Positions 7,785 through 15,145 of a stretch of DNA of 40,498 bases are shown one piece after another. Source of the DNA: Clostridia bacterium (GTDB lineage: Bacteria; Bacillota; Clostridia; Christensenellales; Borkfalkiaceae); contig JAJPZA010000061.1 of assembly GCA_021204625.1 (NCBI GenBank), forward strand, positions 1 to 40,498, in the 5' to 3' direction. A model generated the notes under the pieces. That model had not been told where the DNA came from and made no database searches. It saw nothing but the letters and a program-made list of their open reading frames with translations. The translations under genes were made by a program, and so were the position numbers. How positions within the stretch are numbered: position 1 is the stretch's first letter; each line of letters starts with the position of its first letter.

Positions 7785-7819
7785 ACATGCCCCGGGGACG
7801 GGGCGCACGGAGGCAGCAT

Positions 7820-8140
7820 ATGATATTCCGCAAAAACGGGAAGGCGCCGAAAGCTAAGCGCCGCAAGAAGGATGAAAACAGTGAGCCGGAGAACATGTAC
7901 GAAGTGGCCGTTGGCCAGACGGTCTGGGTTACGGCCATTGGCGTAGAGGACCCCAACATGAGGCGGAGGCTCCAGGATCTTGGCATAATATGCGGCACAA
8001 GAGTGCTCTGCAAGCAGAAGGCCCCTTCCGGCAACCCGAAGTCATATCTGGTCCGCGGGGCAACCGTTGCCATCCGCAGGGATGTCTCTGAGCTCATTTC
8101 CGTAACCTGCACTCCCCCGGAGTACGCGGAGACGGACTGA
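7820..8140 (+). CDS. feoA: FeoA-type ferrous iron transport accessory protein
   Basis: This 106-residue protein has a basic N-terminal stretch (about 1-25) followed by an SH3-like FeoA domain. The domain shows the family pattern RRRLQDLGIICGTRV, then SYLVRGATVAIRRDVSELISV. FeoA proteins bind the cytoplasmic side of FeoB and support Fe2+ uptake. The ATG at 7820 is chosen because GGAGG lies six bases upstream; the earlier in-frame ATG at 7787 lies right at the terminator tail and has no RBS. feoB follows 169 bases later on the same strand. A GCCCCGC/GCGGGGC hairpin (8148-8165) in the gap lacks a plus-strand T-tail, so it is more likely an mRNA processing or stability element than a terminator. 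Confidence 0.88.
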   Translation: MIFRKNGKAPKAKRRKKDENSEPENMYEVAVGQTVWVTAIGVEDPNMRRRLQDLGIICGTRVLCKQKAPSGNPKSYLVRGATVAIRRDVSELISVTCTPPEYAETD

Positions 8141-8309
8141 AACGGCCGCCCCGCTTGTGCGGGGCATAAAAAACAATAATGCAAACATCATATTCCGTAA
8201 TTTCGCAAGAATACAGGAGATGAAAGAATGCCGCCCGGGCAGGCGGCCTCAAGGCCGGATTATGACGGGATGGCATATACTGGAAAGTTTCTGGAAAGGA
8301 GGATGATCC

Positions 8310-10418
8310 GTGAGAGTATTGAGCGGATGCGCCGGGTGCGCCAACGAGGAATGCGCCCAGAGAAGAAAGAAAAAGGACACTGCGGCGACGCAGCTGAAGG
8401 GCAACAAGCTTAAGCCGGATGACCATATCATAGCCCTGGCGGGCAATCCGAACACCGGCAAGAGCACCACGTTCAACGCCCTCACCGGCATGCACCAGCA
8501 TACCGGAAACTGGCCGGGCAAGACGGTGGCCACGGCAGAAGGCAGATACGAATACAACGGCAAGGGGTTCGTTCTTGTGGACCTCCCCGGCACATACTCC
8601 CTGCTTAGCCGTTCGCAGGAAGAGGAGGTTGCGGCGGACTTCGTGATTAACGGCGGGGCGGAATGCGTTGTGGTTGTCTGCGAGTCCGTATGCCTCGAGC
8701 GGAACCTTGTTCTCGTGCAGCAGGTGATGGAGCTTCATGACAAGGTTATAGTGTGCCTGAACCTCATGGACGAGGCGAAGCGCCACGGAATCTCCGTGGA
8801 CGCGGATGTCCTCTCCGAGGCCCTGGGCGTTCCCGTACTTCTGACGGCCGCGGGCCCCAAATGGGGCCTGGAGGACCTCAAAAAGACCATCCAGGACGTG
8901 TGCGAGGGGAAAACCCTCTGCAGCTGCAAAAGGACGATATGCACGGGCGAAGAGCCCGGAGACCTCCGCATGGAAATGATGCGCGGGCGCACCGAGGAGG
9001 AGTCCGACGAGACCGCCACAAAGTTCGTGCACCGCGCGGAAAGGCTTTCTGCAAAGACCGTTACCCAGGGAGGCGAGACGCCTGCGGTTAAACGGCAGAG
9101 GATAATGGACAAGCTCATTATGGGCAAGCTTGGAATCCCCATAATGCTGGTGCTTCTGTTCTTCATCTTCTGGTTCACCCTCTTTGGCGCGGACCTTCTC
9201 ACAGACCCCCTGCAGTGGTGCTTCAACAAGATCTACATCTGGAACGATGACACCGGCATGGGCCTGCACCATCTCGTGACCCTTGCGGGGCAGTCCGGCT
9301 GGAGCGGGTGGTACTACATAACGACGGTCCTCATTGACGGCGTGTACGTCATAGCCACAAAGGTGATTGCCGTAATGCTCCCTCCCATGGCCATCTTCTT
9401 CCCGCTCTTCACGCTACTCGAAGATTTCGGCTACCTCCCCCGCGTTGCCTTCCGCCTCGACAACGTCTTCCGCAAGTGCGGAGCCTGCGGCAAGCAGTCC
9501 CTTACGATGTGCATGGGCTTCGGCTGCAACGCGGCCGGCGTTGTGGGGTGCAGGATCATAGACTCTCCCCGCGAGCGCAAGATAGCGATACTTACGAACA
9601 ACTTCGTGCCCTGCAACGGGAGATTTCCCACCATTACCCTCGTGATTGGCGTAATGTTTGAGAACACCCTGCTTGACAGCATGAACATAGTCCTCTCCTC
9701 CCTGGTCTCGGCCGTGGTCTTGGTTGTGGTGATAGTCATTGGCATACTCTACACCATAGGCGTCTCCAGATTCCTGACAAAGACCATCTTAAAGGGCGAG
9801 CCGTCATCTTTCGTCTTAGAGCTCCCTCCCTACCGCAAGCCGCAGGTTTTAAAGGTCATAGGCCGCTCCATCTGGGACAGGACCCTGAAGGTCCTCTACC
9901 GCGCCGTAGTGGTGGCCGCCCCGGCAGGCCTCATAATCTGCATCCTCTCGCTCATAACCTTAGGGGACGGCAACTCGCTCATAGTGCACATAGCCGAGTG
10001 GCTGAACCCGGTTGGCACGGCTCTGGGATTCGGCGGGACAATGGCCTGGGGCGGCGTCCTTGGCGGAACCCTTCTCATAGCCTTCATCCTTGGCATCCCT
10101 GCAAATGAGATAGTGATACCTATTGCCATCATGATCCTCACAATGTATGCCGCGGGCGGCTACGCTCCCATGATAACGGAGATGGGAGACGCCACCATTG
10201 CCGAGTATCTTGTGGCGGCCGGCATGACCTGGAAGACCTGCATCTCCGTGATGCTCTTCTCCCTTCTCCACTGGCCCTGCGCGACAACGATTCTTAGCAT
10301 AAAGAACGAACTGAACAGCTGGAAATGGGCCGGAATCTCCGTCCTCGTTCCAACCCTCTGCGCCATAGCCACATGCCTCATAATAAACTGGGGCATCCTC
10401 TGGTGGATACCCGTCTGA
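8310..10418 (+). CDS. feoB: Ferrous iron transporter FeoB
   Basis: The 702-residue membrane protein has an N-terminal GTP-binding domain: G1 GNPNTGKST (45-53), Thr72, G3 DLPG (91-94) and G4 NLMD (151-154). A helical spacer follows. The polytopic domain contains the two Gate motifs, including PCNGRFP and GMTW near the end. A short N-terminal extension carries Cys7, Cys10 and Cys15, and CSCKRTIC lies in the spacer; both cysteine clusters are possible metal or redox sites. Start is GTG with GGAGG about nine bases upstream, and it overlaps nothing real. It imports Fe2+ across the cytoplasmic membrane together with FeoA and is closed by a strong terminator. Confidence 0.96.
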   Translation: MRVLSGCAGCANEECAQRRKKKDTAATQLKGNKLKPDDHIIALAGNPNTGKSTTFNALTGMHQHTGNWPGKTVATAEGRYEYNGKGFVLVDLPGTYSLLSRSQEEEVAADFVINGGAECVVVVCESVCLERNLVLVQQVMELHDKVIVCLNLMDEAKRHGISVDADVLSEALGVPVLLTAAGPKWGLEDLKKTIQDVCEGKTLCSCKRTICTGEEPGDLRMEMMRGRTEEESDETATKFVHRAERLSAKTVTQGGETPAVKRQRIMDKLIMGKLGIPIMLVLLFFIFWFTLFGADLLTDPLQWCFNKIYIWNDDTGMGLHHLVTLAGQSGWSGWYYITTVLIDGVYVIATKVIAVMLPPMAIFFPLFTLLEDFGYLPRVAFRLDNVFRKCGACGKQSLTMCMGFGCNAAGVVGCRIIDSPRERKIAILTNNFVPCNGRFPTITLVIGVMFENTLLDSMNIVLSSLVSAVVLVVVIVIGILYTIGVSRFLTKTILKGEPSSFVLELPPYRKPQVLKVIGRSIWDRTLKVLYRAVVVAAPAGLIICILSLITLGDGNSLIVHIAEWLNPVGTALGFGGTMAWGGVLGGTLLIAFILGIPANEIVIPIAIMILTMYAAGGYAPMITEMGDATIAEYLVAAGMTWKTCISVMLFSLLHWPCATTILSIKNELNSWKWAGISVLVPTLCAIATCLIINWGILWWIPV

Positions 10419-10442
10419 TCATTCCATACTCCCATATACTCC

Positions 10443-10475
10443 AGCAGGCAGAGCCGCGCGCCCTGCCTGCTTTTT
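10443..10475 (+). terminator. Terminator of feoAB
   Basis: AGCAGGCAG and CTGCCTGCT pair perfectly around an 11-base loop and are followed by TTTTT, 25 bases after the feoB stop. Confidence 0.88.
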
Positions 10476-10524
10476 CATGCCGTTCCGGCAATATATGCAC
10501 TAATTTCGTATTTTCCGTAACCCC

Positions 10525-10553
10525 TTGACAGCCCCTCTGGATCCTGCTACATT
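10525..10553 (+). promoter_or_regulatory. Promoter of the antitoxin-like pair
   Basis: TTGACA (10525-10530), a 17-base spacer and TACATT (10548-10553). The short leader contains a CCTGCCG/CGGCAGG hairpin whose 3' arm touches the AGGGAGG ribosome binding site of the next gene. Confidence 0.75.
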
Positions 10554-10585
10554 ACCCCTGCCGACAGCTGCGGCAGGGAGGAAAA

Positions 10586-10786
10586 ATGCTGGATTTCATA
10601 GAGTGCAACGACCCGGAGGACATCTCAAAGGTCATAGAAAAGAGCCGCTCAACGGACAAGCCAGTCATGGTCTTAAAAGGCGGCAAGCCGTATGTTTTCA
10701 TAATGAGCGCGCCGGCCTTCGGCAAGCTCATGATGCAGATTGCCAACAGCGTCTTCCATGACCTCATGCTGCAAAATGACAACTGA
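10586..10786 (+). CDS. Phd/YefM-like antitoxin
   Basis: This 66-residue protein matches the N-terminal DNA-binding part of Phd/YefM antitoxins. It has EDISKVIEKSRSTDKPVMVL, then GGKPYVFIMSAPAFGKL, equivalent to the usual segment where the strand bearing KNGKP is followed by the LSxxEYE helix. The start is backed by GGGAGG. The family binds its own promoter and neutralises a Doc or YoeB toxin through a disordered C-terminal tail, which here is only about 20 residues. The next gene carries two tail-like segments instead, and no toxin gene is adjacent. Function as an antitoxin is inferred. Confidence 0.65.
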   Translation: MLDFIECNDPEDISKVIEKSRSTDKPVMVLKGGKPYVFIMSAPAFGKLMMQIANSVFHDLMLQNDN

Positions 10787-10808
10787 CACCCACGCAAAGG
10801 AGACCTTT

Positions 10809-11162
10809 ATGGCAGAAGACAAACACACGGAAATCAATACAGCCGATACTCCGGCCAGTCCAGAAGACCTGGATGCAGTGCTGGAAGAGGCGGCCAGCCT
10901 AATGTACGAAGCCGCGATTGAGCGGGACGGACCGGAGCCCGTGGATAGCAAAAAGTTCTTTGCCTGGCTGCGCAAAAAAAACGGCACCAGCACCCTTTAT
11001 GACGGGGATGCCCTGGCGAAAGACTTCAAACGCTACCAGGAAGAATGCCGCATTGCAAGGCTCATAAAAGAGTCCATAGCCGAAGTTGAAGCCGGCGCGG
11101 AATGCGTGGACGGAGATGAGTTCTTTGAAGAGCTGCGCCGGAAATACGGTCCCAAAAAGTGA
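10809..11162 (+). CDS. Antitoxin-tail-like protein with two repeats
   Basis: The 117-residue acidic protein follows the Phd-like gene by 22 bases. The ATG at 10809 has AAGGAG seven bases upstream. An upstream in-frame ATG at 10740 lies inside the previous gene and lacks an RBS. Two segments align with each other: VDSKKFFAWLRKKNG (about 43-57) and VDGDEFFEELRRKYG (about 100-114). The second is the typical ending of RelB/Phd-type antitoxins, in which a Phe-Glu-x-Leu-Arg helix grips the toxin. I do not know a named family for the whole. It could be a split or duplicated toxin-binding arm of the preceding protein. No toxin is present downstream. Confidence 0.6.
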   Translation: MAEDKHTEINTADTPASPEDLDAVLEEAASLMYEAAIERDGPEPVDSKKFFAWLRKKNGTSTLYDGDALAKDFKRYQEECRIARLIKESIAEVEAGAECVDGDEFFEELRRKYGPKK

Positions 11163-11180
11163 CTGACGGCACATAACTCA

Positions 11181-11208
11181 ACAGGCGGAGCCATACGGCC
11201 CCGCCTGT
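11181..11208 (+). terminator. Hairpin after the antitoxin-like pair
   Basis: ACAGGCGG and CCGCCTGT anchor a stem with one internal mismatch around ATAC. The T-tail is poor (TCATTATG), so termination is likely but not strong. Confidence 0.45.
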
Positions 11209-11234
11209 CATTATGCCATATTATTCCACTGTTG

Positions 11235-11254
11235 CCTGCGGCATATGCCGCAGG
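11235..11254. repeat. Perfect 20-bp palindrome between convergent genes
   Basis: CCTGCGGCATATGCCGCAGG reads the same on both strands and ends four bases from the 4hbD-like stop codon. It may act as a bidirectional, T-less 3' hairpin or as a protein binding site. Confidence 0.7.
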
Positions 11255-11257
11255 GAA

Positions 11258-12373
11258 TTAATATACGGACTCGTACAGCCTGCGCACGGTCTCTTCATCC
11301 ACAGGCACATATGAGTTCTTCAAAAGCCTCTGCTGCGTGGAAATCACGTTGGAGGCGAACTCTGCAATGTCCTCCTTGGTCACGCCGTACTCATGCAGCC
11401 TCTTTCTGGGATATACGCCGGCCAGGAAATGGTCCAGCTCTTCAAAGACTGTCTCCTCCGGACAGTGGAACAGCTCCGCAAGGGTGTGCTCCAGGATATT
11501 GAGCTCGGCCTTTGTATTATTCTCCCTGTAATATTTGAGGACGGCATCCAGGACCAGGTAGCAGCTCTCCCCGTGGGGAATATGGTACTTCCCGCCGAGC
11601 GGGAAGCTCATGGCATGCACCGCTCCGTTTCCTGCCGTGCCGAAGGATATCCCGGCGAAGTTTGAGGCCGTTAAGAAGATATCCCACAGGCCGTTGGATA
11701 TCCTGCCCCCTTCCTGCTGGGCCATGGAGTATCCGTATATTATCATATCCAAAGCCTGGTATCCGAAGACTCTCGTATAATCCGTGGCCCCCGGAGACAG
11801 AACGGACTCTATGGCATGTATGAGGGCGTCTATGCTGCTTGTGGCAAAAACGCCGTACGGCATCCCGGAAAGAAGGGCCGGGCAGAGTGCCGCGGTGTCC
11901 GCGAACATCTCATCCGAGACAAGGCCAATCTTCTGCCCCTTGGAAAGGAAGTTCACGACGCCTATGTTTGTGACCTCCGAGCCCGTGCCGCAGGTTGTGG
12001 GCACAAGGATCATGGGGGCGCGCTTTCTGAGGCTTTCCTTGTTGTCATACATCCACTGCAGAGGCTTGCCGCAGGAAACCGCCAGAATCTTGGTGACGTC
12101 CATGACGGCCCCGCCGCCTATGCCTATGATCCTTTTGAACTCCATCCCGGAGACCTTCTCCAGCATGGCTTCAACCATGATGTCTGTAGGCTCCCCTTTT
12201 CCGTAATCCTCCCGGAAAAGCGTCTGCGGCTTTTCATTGCTGCCACCGAAGATGTCCCCGTACATCCGCCTGTTTGTAACGACCAAATCCTTCGGGTCTA
12301 TTCCAAGCTCCTCCACAAAGTCCTTTGCCGTATTATATTTCTGTATGCTGGTCTTAAGCACTAACTGTCTCAT
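11258..12373 (-). CDS. 4-hydroxybutyrate dehydrogenase (iron-containing ADH family)
   Basis: The 371-residue protein has the length and the beginning-to-end pattern that I recall for the Clostridium kluyveri enzyme, including the LxTN strand near residue 32, PTTCGTGSEVTN (125-136) and the GQQRLL-like end. The nucleotide site GIGGGAVMDVTK is at 84-95. Likely metal ligands are Asp182, His186, His253 and His267. It interconverts succinate semialdehyde and 4-hydroxybutyrate with NAD(H) in succinate or GABA fermentation. The ATG at 12373 is preferred (AAGGAG six bases upstream); a longer frame would run back through the promoter. Its leader holds an AAGGCATGC/GCATGCCTT hairpin (12396-12428). No other gene of the pathway is near, so the substrate assignment rests on similarity alone. 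Confidence 0.8.
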   Translation of the reverse strand: MRQLVLKTSIQKYNTAKDFVEELGIDPKDLVVTNRRMYGDIFGGSNEKPQTLFREDYGKGEPTDIMVEAMLEKVSGMEFKRIIGIGGGAVMDVTKILAVSCGKPLQWMYDNKESLRKRAPMILVPTTCGTGSEVTNIGVVNFLSKGQKIGLVSDEMFADTAALCPALLSGMPYGVFATSSIDALIHAIESVLSPGATDYTRVFGYQALDMIIYGYSMAQQEGGRISNGLWDIFLTASNFAGISFGTAGNGAVHAMSFPLGGKYHIPHGESCYLVLDAVLKYYRENNTKAELNILEHTLAELFHCPEETVFEELDHFLAGVYPRKRLHEYGVTKEDIAEFASNVISTQQRLLKNSYVPVDEETVRRLYESVY

Positions 12374-12440
12374 TCCATGCTCCTTTCCCTGCGGGAAGGC
12401 ATGCTGTGCATGCTGTCCGGCATGCCTTTTGCCACCTAAA

Positions 12441-12469
12441 ATGATACCACTGGCATTGGGGTGTGTCAA
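12441..12469 (-). promoter_or_regulatory. Promoter of the 4-hydroxybutyrate dehydrogenase gene
   Basis: On the minus strand, TTGACA (12464-12469), a 17-base spacer and TATCAT (12441-12446). It is back to back with the promoter of the PPOX gene 20 bases away. Confidence 0.8.
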
Positions 12470-12489
12470 TGTCAGTTTTGGCCTTCCTG

Positions 12490-12519
12490 TTGACATCCCT
12501 TTTCACGGGCTGGTATAAT
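12490..12519 (+). promoter_or_regulatory. Consensus promoter of the PPOX-family gene
   Basis: TTGACA (12490-12495), an 18-base spacer and TATAAT (12514-12519): perfect hexamers, divergent from the neighbouring dehydrogenase promoter. Confidence 0.85.
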
Positions 12520-12552
12520 GCATGCAGGATATCATACATTCAAGGGGAAATC

Positions 12553-13053
12553 ATGCGCAAATCACAGCGGGAAATAAAGGACAAGGACGCCATAGAGGAC
12601 ATCCTCAAAAGGGCGCAGATCATGCACCTGGGGCTTGCATCTTCGGATGACATGATGCAGCCGTACATAGTGCCTCTTTCATACGGATACGAGCGCGGAG
12701 GCAGCGGATTCATCTTCTACTTCCACTGCGCACGCGAAGGCAGGAAGATGGACCTCTGGAGAGCGGGCCAGAAAATTGTGACGGTTGAGATAGACATCCT
12801 CAACGGCTACAAGGGCACCGGCCACAGCGTGACGGCAGACTATGAAAGCTTCATGGGCACCGGCATCCTTGCCGAAGCCGAGACCCGGGAAGAGAAGATC
12901 CACGGCCTCCAGCTCATTTTAGACCACTGCGGCGTAACCGGCTATTCCGCGGAAAACTGCGAGGCAGCCGGCAGGGTGTGCGTTATGGAGGTCTTCGTGA
13001 ATGACGGAGACTATACCGCCAAGAAACGCTTCCCGGAGCAGAACGACGGGTGA
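12553..13053 (+). CDS. Pyridoxamine 5'-phosphate oxidase family (NimA-like) flavoprotein
   Basis: The 166-residue protein has the split-barrel FMN-binding fold of the PPOX/NimA group. Signs are MHLGLASSDDMMQPYIVPLSYGY (about 24-46), the strand IFYFHCAREGRKMDLW and the EIDILNGYKGTGHS...YESFMGTG segment with a glycine-rich turn. Members bind FMN or haem and reduce small substrates such as nitroimidazoles; the true substrate is unknown. The start at 12553 follows AAGGGGAAA and lies just downstream of a consensus promoter. An in-frame start at 12463 would include the promoter itself and is rejected. It is monocistronic and ends in a bidirectional terminator. Confidence 0.85.
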   Translation: MRKSQREIKDKDAIEDILKRAQIMHLGLASSDDMMQPYIVPLSYGYERGGSGFIFYFHCAREGRKMDLWRAGQKIVTVEIDILNGYKGTGHSVTADYESFMGTGILAEAETREEKIHGLQLILDHCGVTGYSAENCEAAGRVCVMEVFVNDGDYTAKKRFPEQNDG

Positions 13054-13087
13054 ACTGCGGCGGGTTGAAGGCAAAAACGGCAATTTT

Positions 13088-13113
13088 AAAGGACAGGCCT
13101 CCCTGTCCTTTTT
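13088..13113. terminator. Bidirectional terminator between convergent genes
   Basis: AAAGGACAGG and CCTGTCCTTT pair perfectly around CCTC, with T-rich tails on both sides. It serves the PPOX gene (+) and the glycosyltransferase (-). Confidence 0.88.
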
Positions 13114-13146
13114 GCTTTCCTGAATGAAATGTGCGGCCAGCCGTTC

Positions 13147-14169
13147 TTAGCCCAGCTTGTCCCTCTTGCAGATTATCCTGTACGCCCACATCATGATGGC
13201 AGGGCGGAGCCTGTACGGGATGAAGGCAACCACGGTTGCATAGCTGCGGTATCTTAGGTGCCTGTACAGCTTCTTGTCCGTCTCCTTCATCTTGCGCCAC
13301 ATGTCCTTTACATCCTTCTTGCGCTCCTTGGAGAAGGTGCCGCATGCGAACATGAGGGTGTTCATCATGATGGCGTCCAGATAATGAAGCATGTAACGCT
13401 TCAGGCCCTTGGGCAGGGTCTTGAGGTCATCATACTTGTGAGCGGCCACCATCATCTGCATAACGAGCAGCTGCTGCTTGTAACGCTTCATGGCCGTGTC
13501 TATGGTTATGCTCTGCCCCTCGCGGCCAATGTAATAATAGTACAGGTCCGCGTCCAGATAATAGGCCTTGAGCATGTCCCTCAAGGGGGCATATGCGTAA
13601 ATGTTGTCCACATAGAAGGTGTGCTCCGGAAGCTCTATGTAATTCTTCTTAAGCGTGGACGTGCGGTATATGAGGGCGTGCATCATGAGAGTGTGGGAAT
13701 AATGGAAGGCCTTAACCTTCTCCCAGTCCACGAACCCCAGCGACATCTTGCTGGTGTACTTGCTCACATGCTGCGTGTTGTCCGCGGCGTGGTAATATAT
13801 GAAGTTGCAGATGTACATGTCCGGAAGCTTGTCTTCCACAAGGTGTTCCCGTATGGTGTCCATGAGCTTCAAAAGGGCCTCTTCGTCCAGCCAGTCATCC
13901 GAGTCCACAACCTTGAAATACAGTCCTTCCGCCGCATGGACGCCGGTGTTCACGCCGGAGCCGTGGCCTCCGTTGGGCTTGTGTATGACCCTTACAATTT
14001 CCGGATACTTGGCGGCGTATGCGTCCGCTATCTCCGGCGTGCGGTCCTTGGAGCCGTCATCCACGAGGATGATCTCGGCGTCCGGACCTGCCTTCAAGAG
14101 AGAGTCTATGCACTTGTCCATGTAATCCTGCGAGTTGTAGCAGGGCACAGTAAAGGTTATAAGCTTCAT
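13147..14169 (-). CDS. Family 2 glycosyltransferase
   Basis: This 340-residue GT-A enzyme starts with the nucleotide-sugar domain FTVPCYNSQDYM and has LVDDGSKDRT (Asp37-Asp38) and the metal-binding DSDD (89-92). It uses a nucleotide-activated sugar and probably acts at the inner face of the membrane on a cell-surface glycan or lipid. The C-terminal 100 residues are basic and amphipathic with no clear transmembrane helix, suggesting peripheral attachment. The ribosome binding site is weak. The neighbours do not form a polysaccharide cluster, so the acceptor cannot be guessed. Confidence 0.85.
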   Translation of the reverse strand: MKLITFTVPCYNSQDYMDKCIDSLLKAGPDAEIILVDDGSKDRTPEIADAYAAKYPEIVRVIHKPNGGHGSGVNTGVHAAEGLYFKVVDSDDWLDEEALLKLMDTIREHLVEDKLPDMYICNFIYYHAADNTQHVSKYTSKMSLGFVDWEKVKAFHYSHTLMMHALIYRTSTLKKNYIELPEHTFYVDNIYAYAPLRDMLKAYYLDADLYYYYIGREGQSITIDTAMKRYKQQLLVMQMMVAAHKYDDLKTLPKGLKRYMLHYLDAIMMNTLMFACGTFSKERKKDVKDMWRKMKETDKKLYRHLRYRSYATVVAFIPYRLRPAIMMWAYRIICKRDKLG

Positions 14170-14218
14170 CCGTCTTCATCATATGACAGCCTGCCGCACG
14201 GCTGCCGGGGTCTTCCAC

Positions 14219-14239
14219 ACAGGGCCCGAAAGGCCCTGT
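14219..14239 (-). terminator. Weak hairpin after the FMN reductase gene
   Basis: ACAGGGCC and GGCCCTGT pair around CGAAA, about 55 bases past the reductase stop. There is no T-run on the minus strand, so it may instead be a stability element ahead of the glycosyltransferase. Confidence 0.35.
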
Positions 14240-14294
14240 CCCTTATATCTTATCCATCTATGGCATGCGCCGTTCCGGCCTGAATACAGCCGGC

Positions 14295-14918
14295 TTATCT
14301 GATGAAGCTGGTCTTTGCCTTGGGCACATCCACGGGCTTTTCCAGATCCGTTCCCTTGGCAGAATCCAGGAGCTTTAACAGCCAGGCCATGTTGGAGCCT
14401 ACGGCCCGCATGATGCTTACGCCCTCTTCATCCTGCGCCACATCCGAAGCCGAAGAGCCGTGCACCATGTTCCAGTATGTTGCCGGGACCTGAATCATGC
14501 TGTTGAAGCTTATGTACTTGTTGAGGGCGTCCAGCGAGGCCGTGGTGCCCGCCCTGCGGGCGGAAACTACGGATGCCGCGGGCTTGTATTTCATATAGGA
14601 GCCGTAGCACCAGAAAAGACGGTCCATGAGGGCTATCATGCTTCCGGCGGGAGATGCATAATGCACCGGCGAGCCGAAGACGTACCCGTCCGCGGTCTTG
14701 ACCTTCTCCCCGATTGAAGTGAGGACGTCGTCCGAGAACACGCACCGTCCCTTTGTCCTGCAGAATCCGCACCCCGTGCAGCTGTGCACGGCGCCCGTGC
14801 CTATCCATACTGTCTCGCTCTCCACTCCCTGCTCCGCAAGCTCTTTTGCAATGATTTCCAAAGCGGCGTTTGTGCAGCCCTTCTCATGCGGGCTGCCGTT
14901 TATCATAAGTACCTTCAT
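14295..14918 (-). CDS. NADPH-dependent FMN reductase / flavodoxin-family protein
   Basis: The 207-residue flavodoxin-fold protein opens with the FMN phosphate loop GSPHEKGCTNAAL (8-20) and carries SPVHYASPAGSMIALMDR typical of iron-sulfur-flavoprotein relatives. Cysteines 47, 50, 53 and 59 (CTGCGFC plus C) resemble the cluster loop of that group, so an Fe-S site or redox thiols are possible. It would transfer electrons from NAD(P)H to flavin or small oxidants. The ATG at 14918 follows GGAGGAG. It is divergent from the sirtuin gene and has its own strong promoter. Class-M sirtuin operons can include flavin oxidoreductases, so the adjacency may be meaningful. Confidence 0.8.
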   Translation of the reverse strand: MKVLMINGSPHEKGCTNAALEIIAKELAEQGVESETVWIGTGAVHSCTGCGFCRTKGRCVFSDDVLTSIGEKVKTADGYVFGSPVHYASPAGSMIALMDRLFWCYGSYMKYKPAASVVSARRAGTTASLDALNKYISFNSMIQVPATYWNMVHGSSASDVAQDEEGVSIMRAVGSNMAWLLKLLDSAKGTDLEKPVDVPKAKTSFIR

Positions 14919-14972
14919 GCCGTGTCTCCTCCAGATTATTCGCTCTCTCACGCATCTTTTTACGCACCTATT

Positions 14973-15001
14973 ATTATAATGTGCACGGGGGCAATCGTCA
15001 A
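14973..15001 (-). promoter_or_regulatory. Promoter of the FMN reductase gene
   Basis: Minus strand: TTGACG (14996-15001), a 17-base spacer and TATAAT (14973-14978). Confidence 0.85.
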
Positions 15002-15071
15002 GTGCCGTTTTTGCGACACTCTGTCCGTTAACTCCTCCGTACCTCCCCTCTCATACGGCCTCAAACCCGTC

Positions 15072-15100
15072 TTGCAATCCGCACAAAAACCGGCTATAAT
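15072..15100 (+). promoter_or_regulatory. Promoter of the sirtuin gene
   Basis: TTGCAA (15072-15077), a 17-base spacer and TATAAT (15095-15100), about 45 bases before the start codon. Confidence 0.8.
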
Positions 15101-15145
15101 ACAGGCGCATCCAAAGATGCAGATGCAAGGAACAAAGCCATAATC

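Noticed and set aside
8148-8165. GCCCCGC/GCGGGGC hairpin as a terminator between feoA and feoB
   Set aside because: There is no T-run on the plus strand, and a terminator here would separate FeoA from FeoB. It was kept only as a possible RNA stability element.
8228-8413. 61-codon plus-strand frame between feoA and feoB
   Set aside because: It overlaps the feoB start by about 100 bases, has an arginine-rich, low-information sequence and no resemblance to FeoA or FeoC. A 28-codon alternative at 8220 has its RBS too close.
8094-9272. Long minus-strand open frame (392 codons) opposite feoB
   Set aside because: It is the antisense shadow of a well-supported FeoB, with no ribosome binding site and no family features. 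Similar long antisense frames opposite the glycosyltransferase, dgt, dnaG and aroC were dropped for the same reason.
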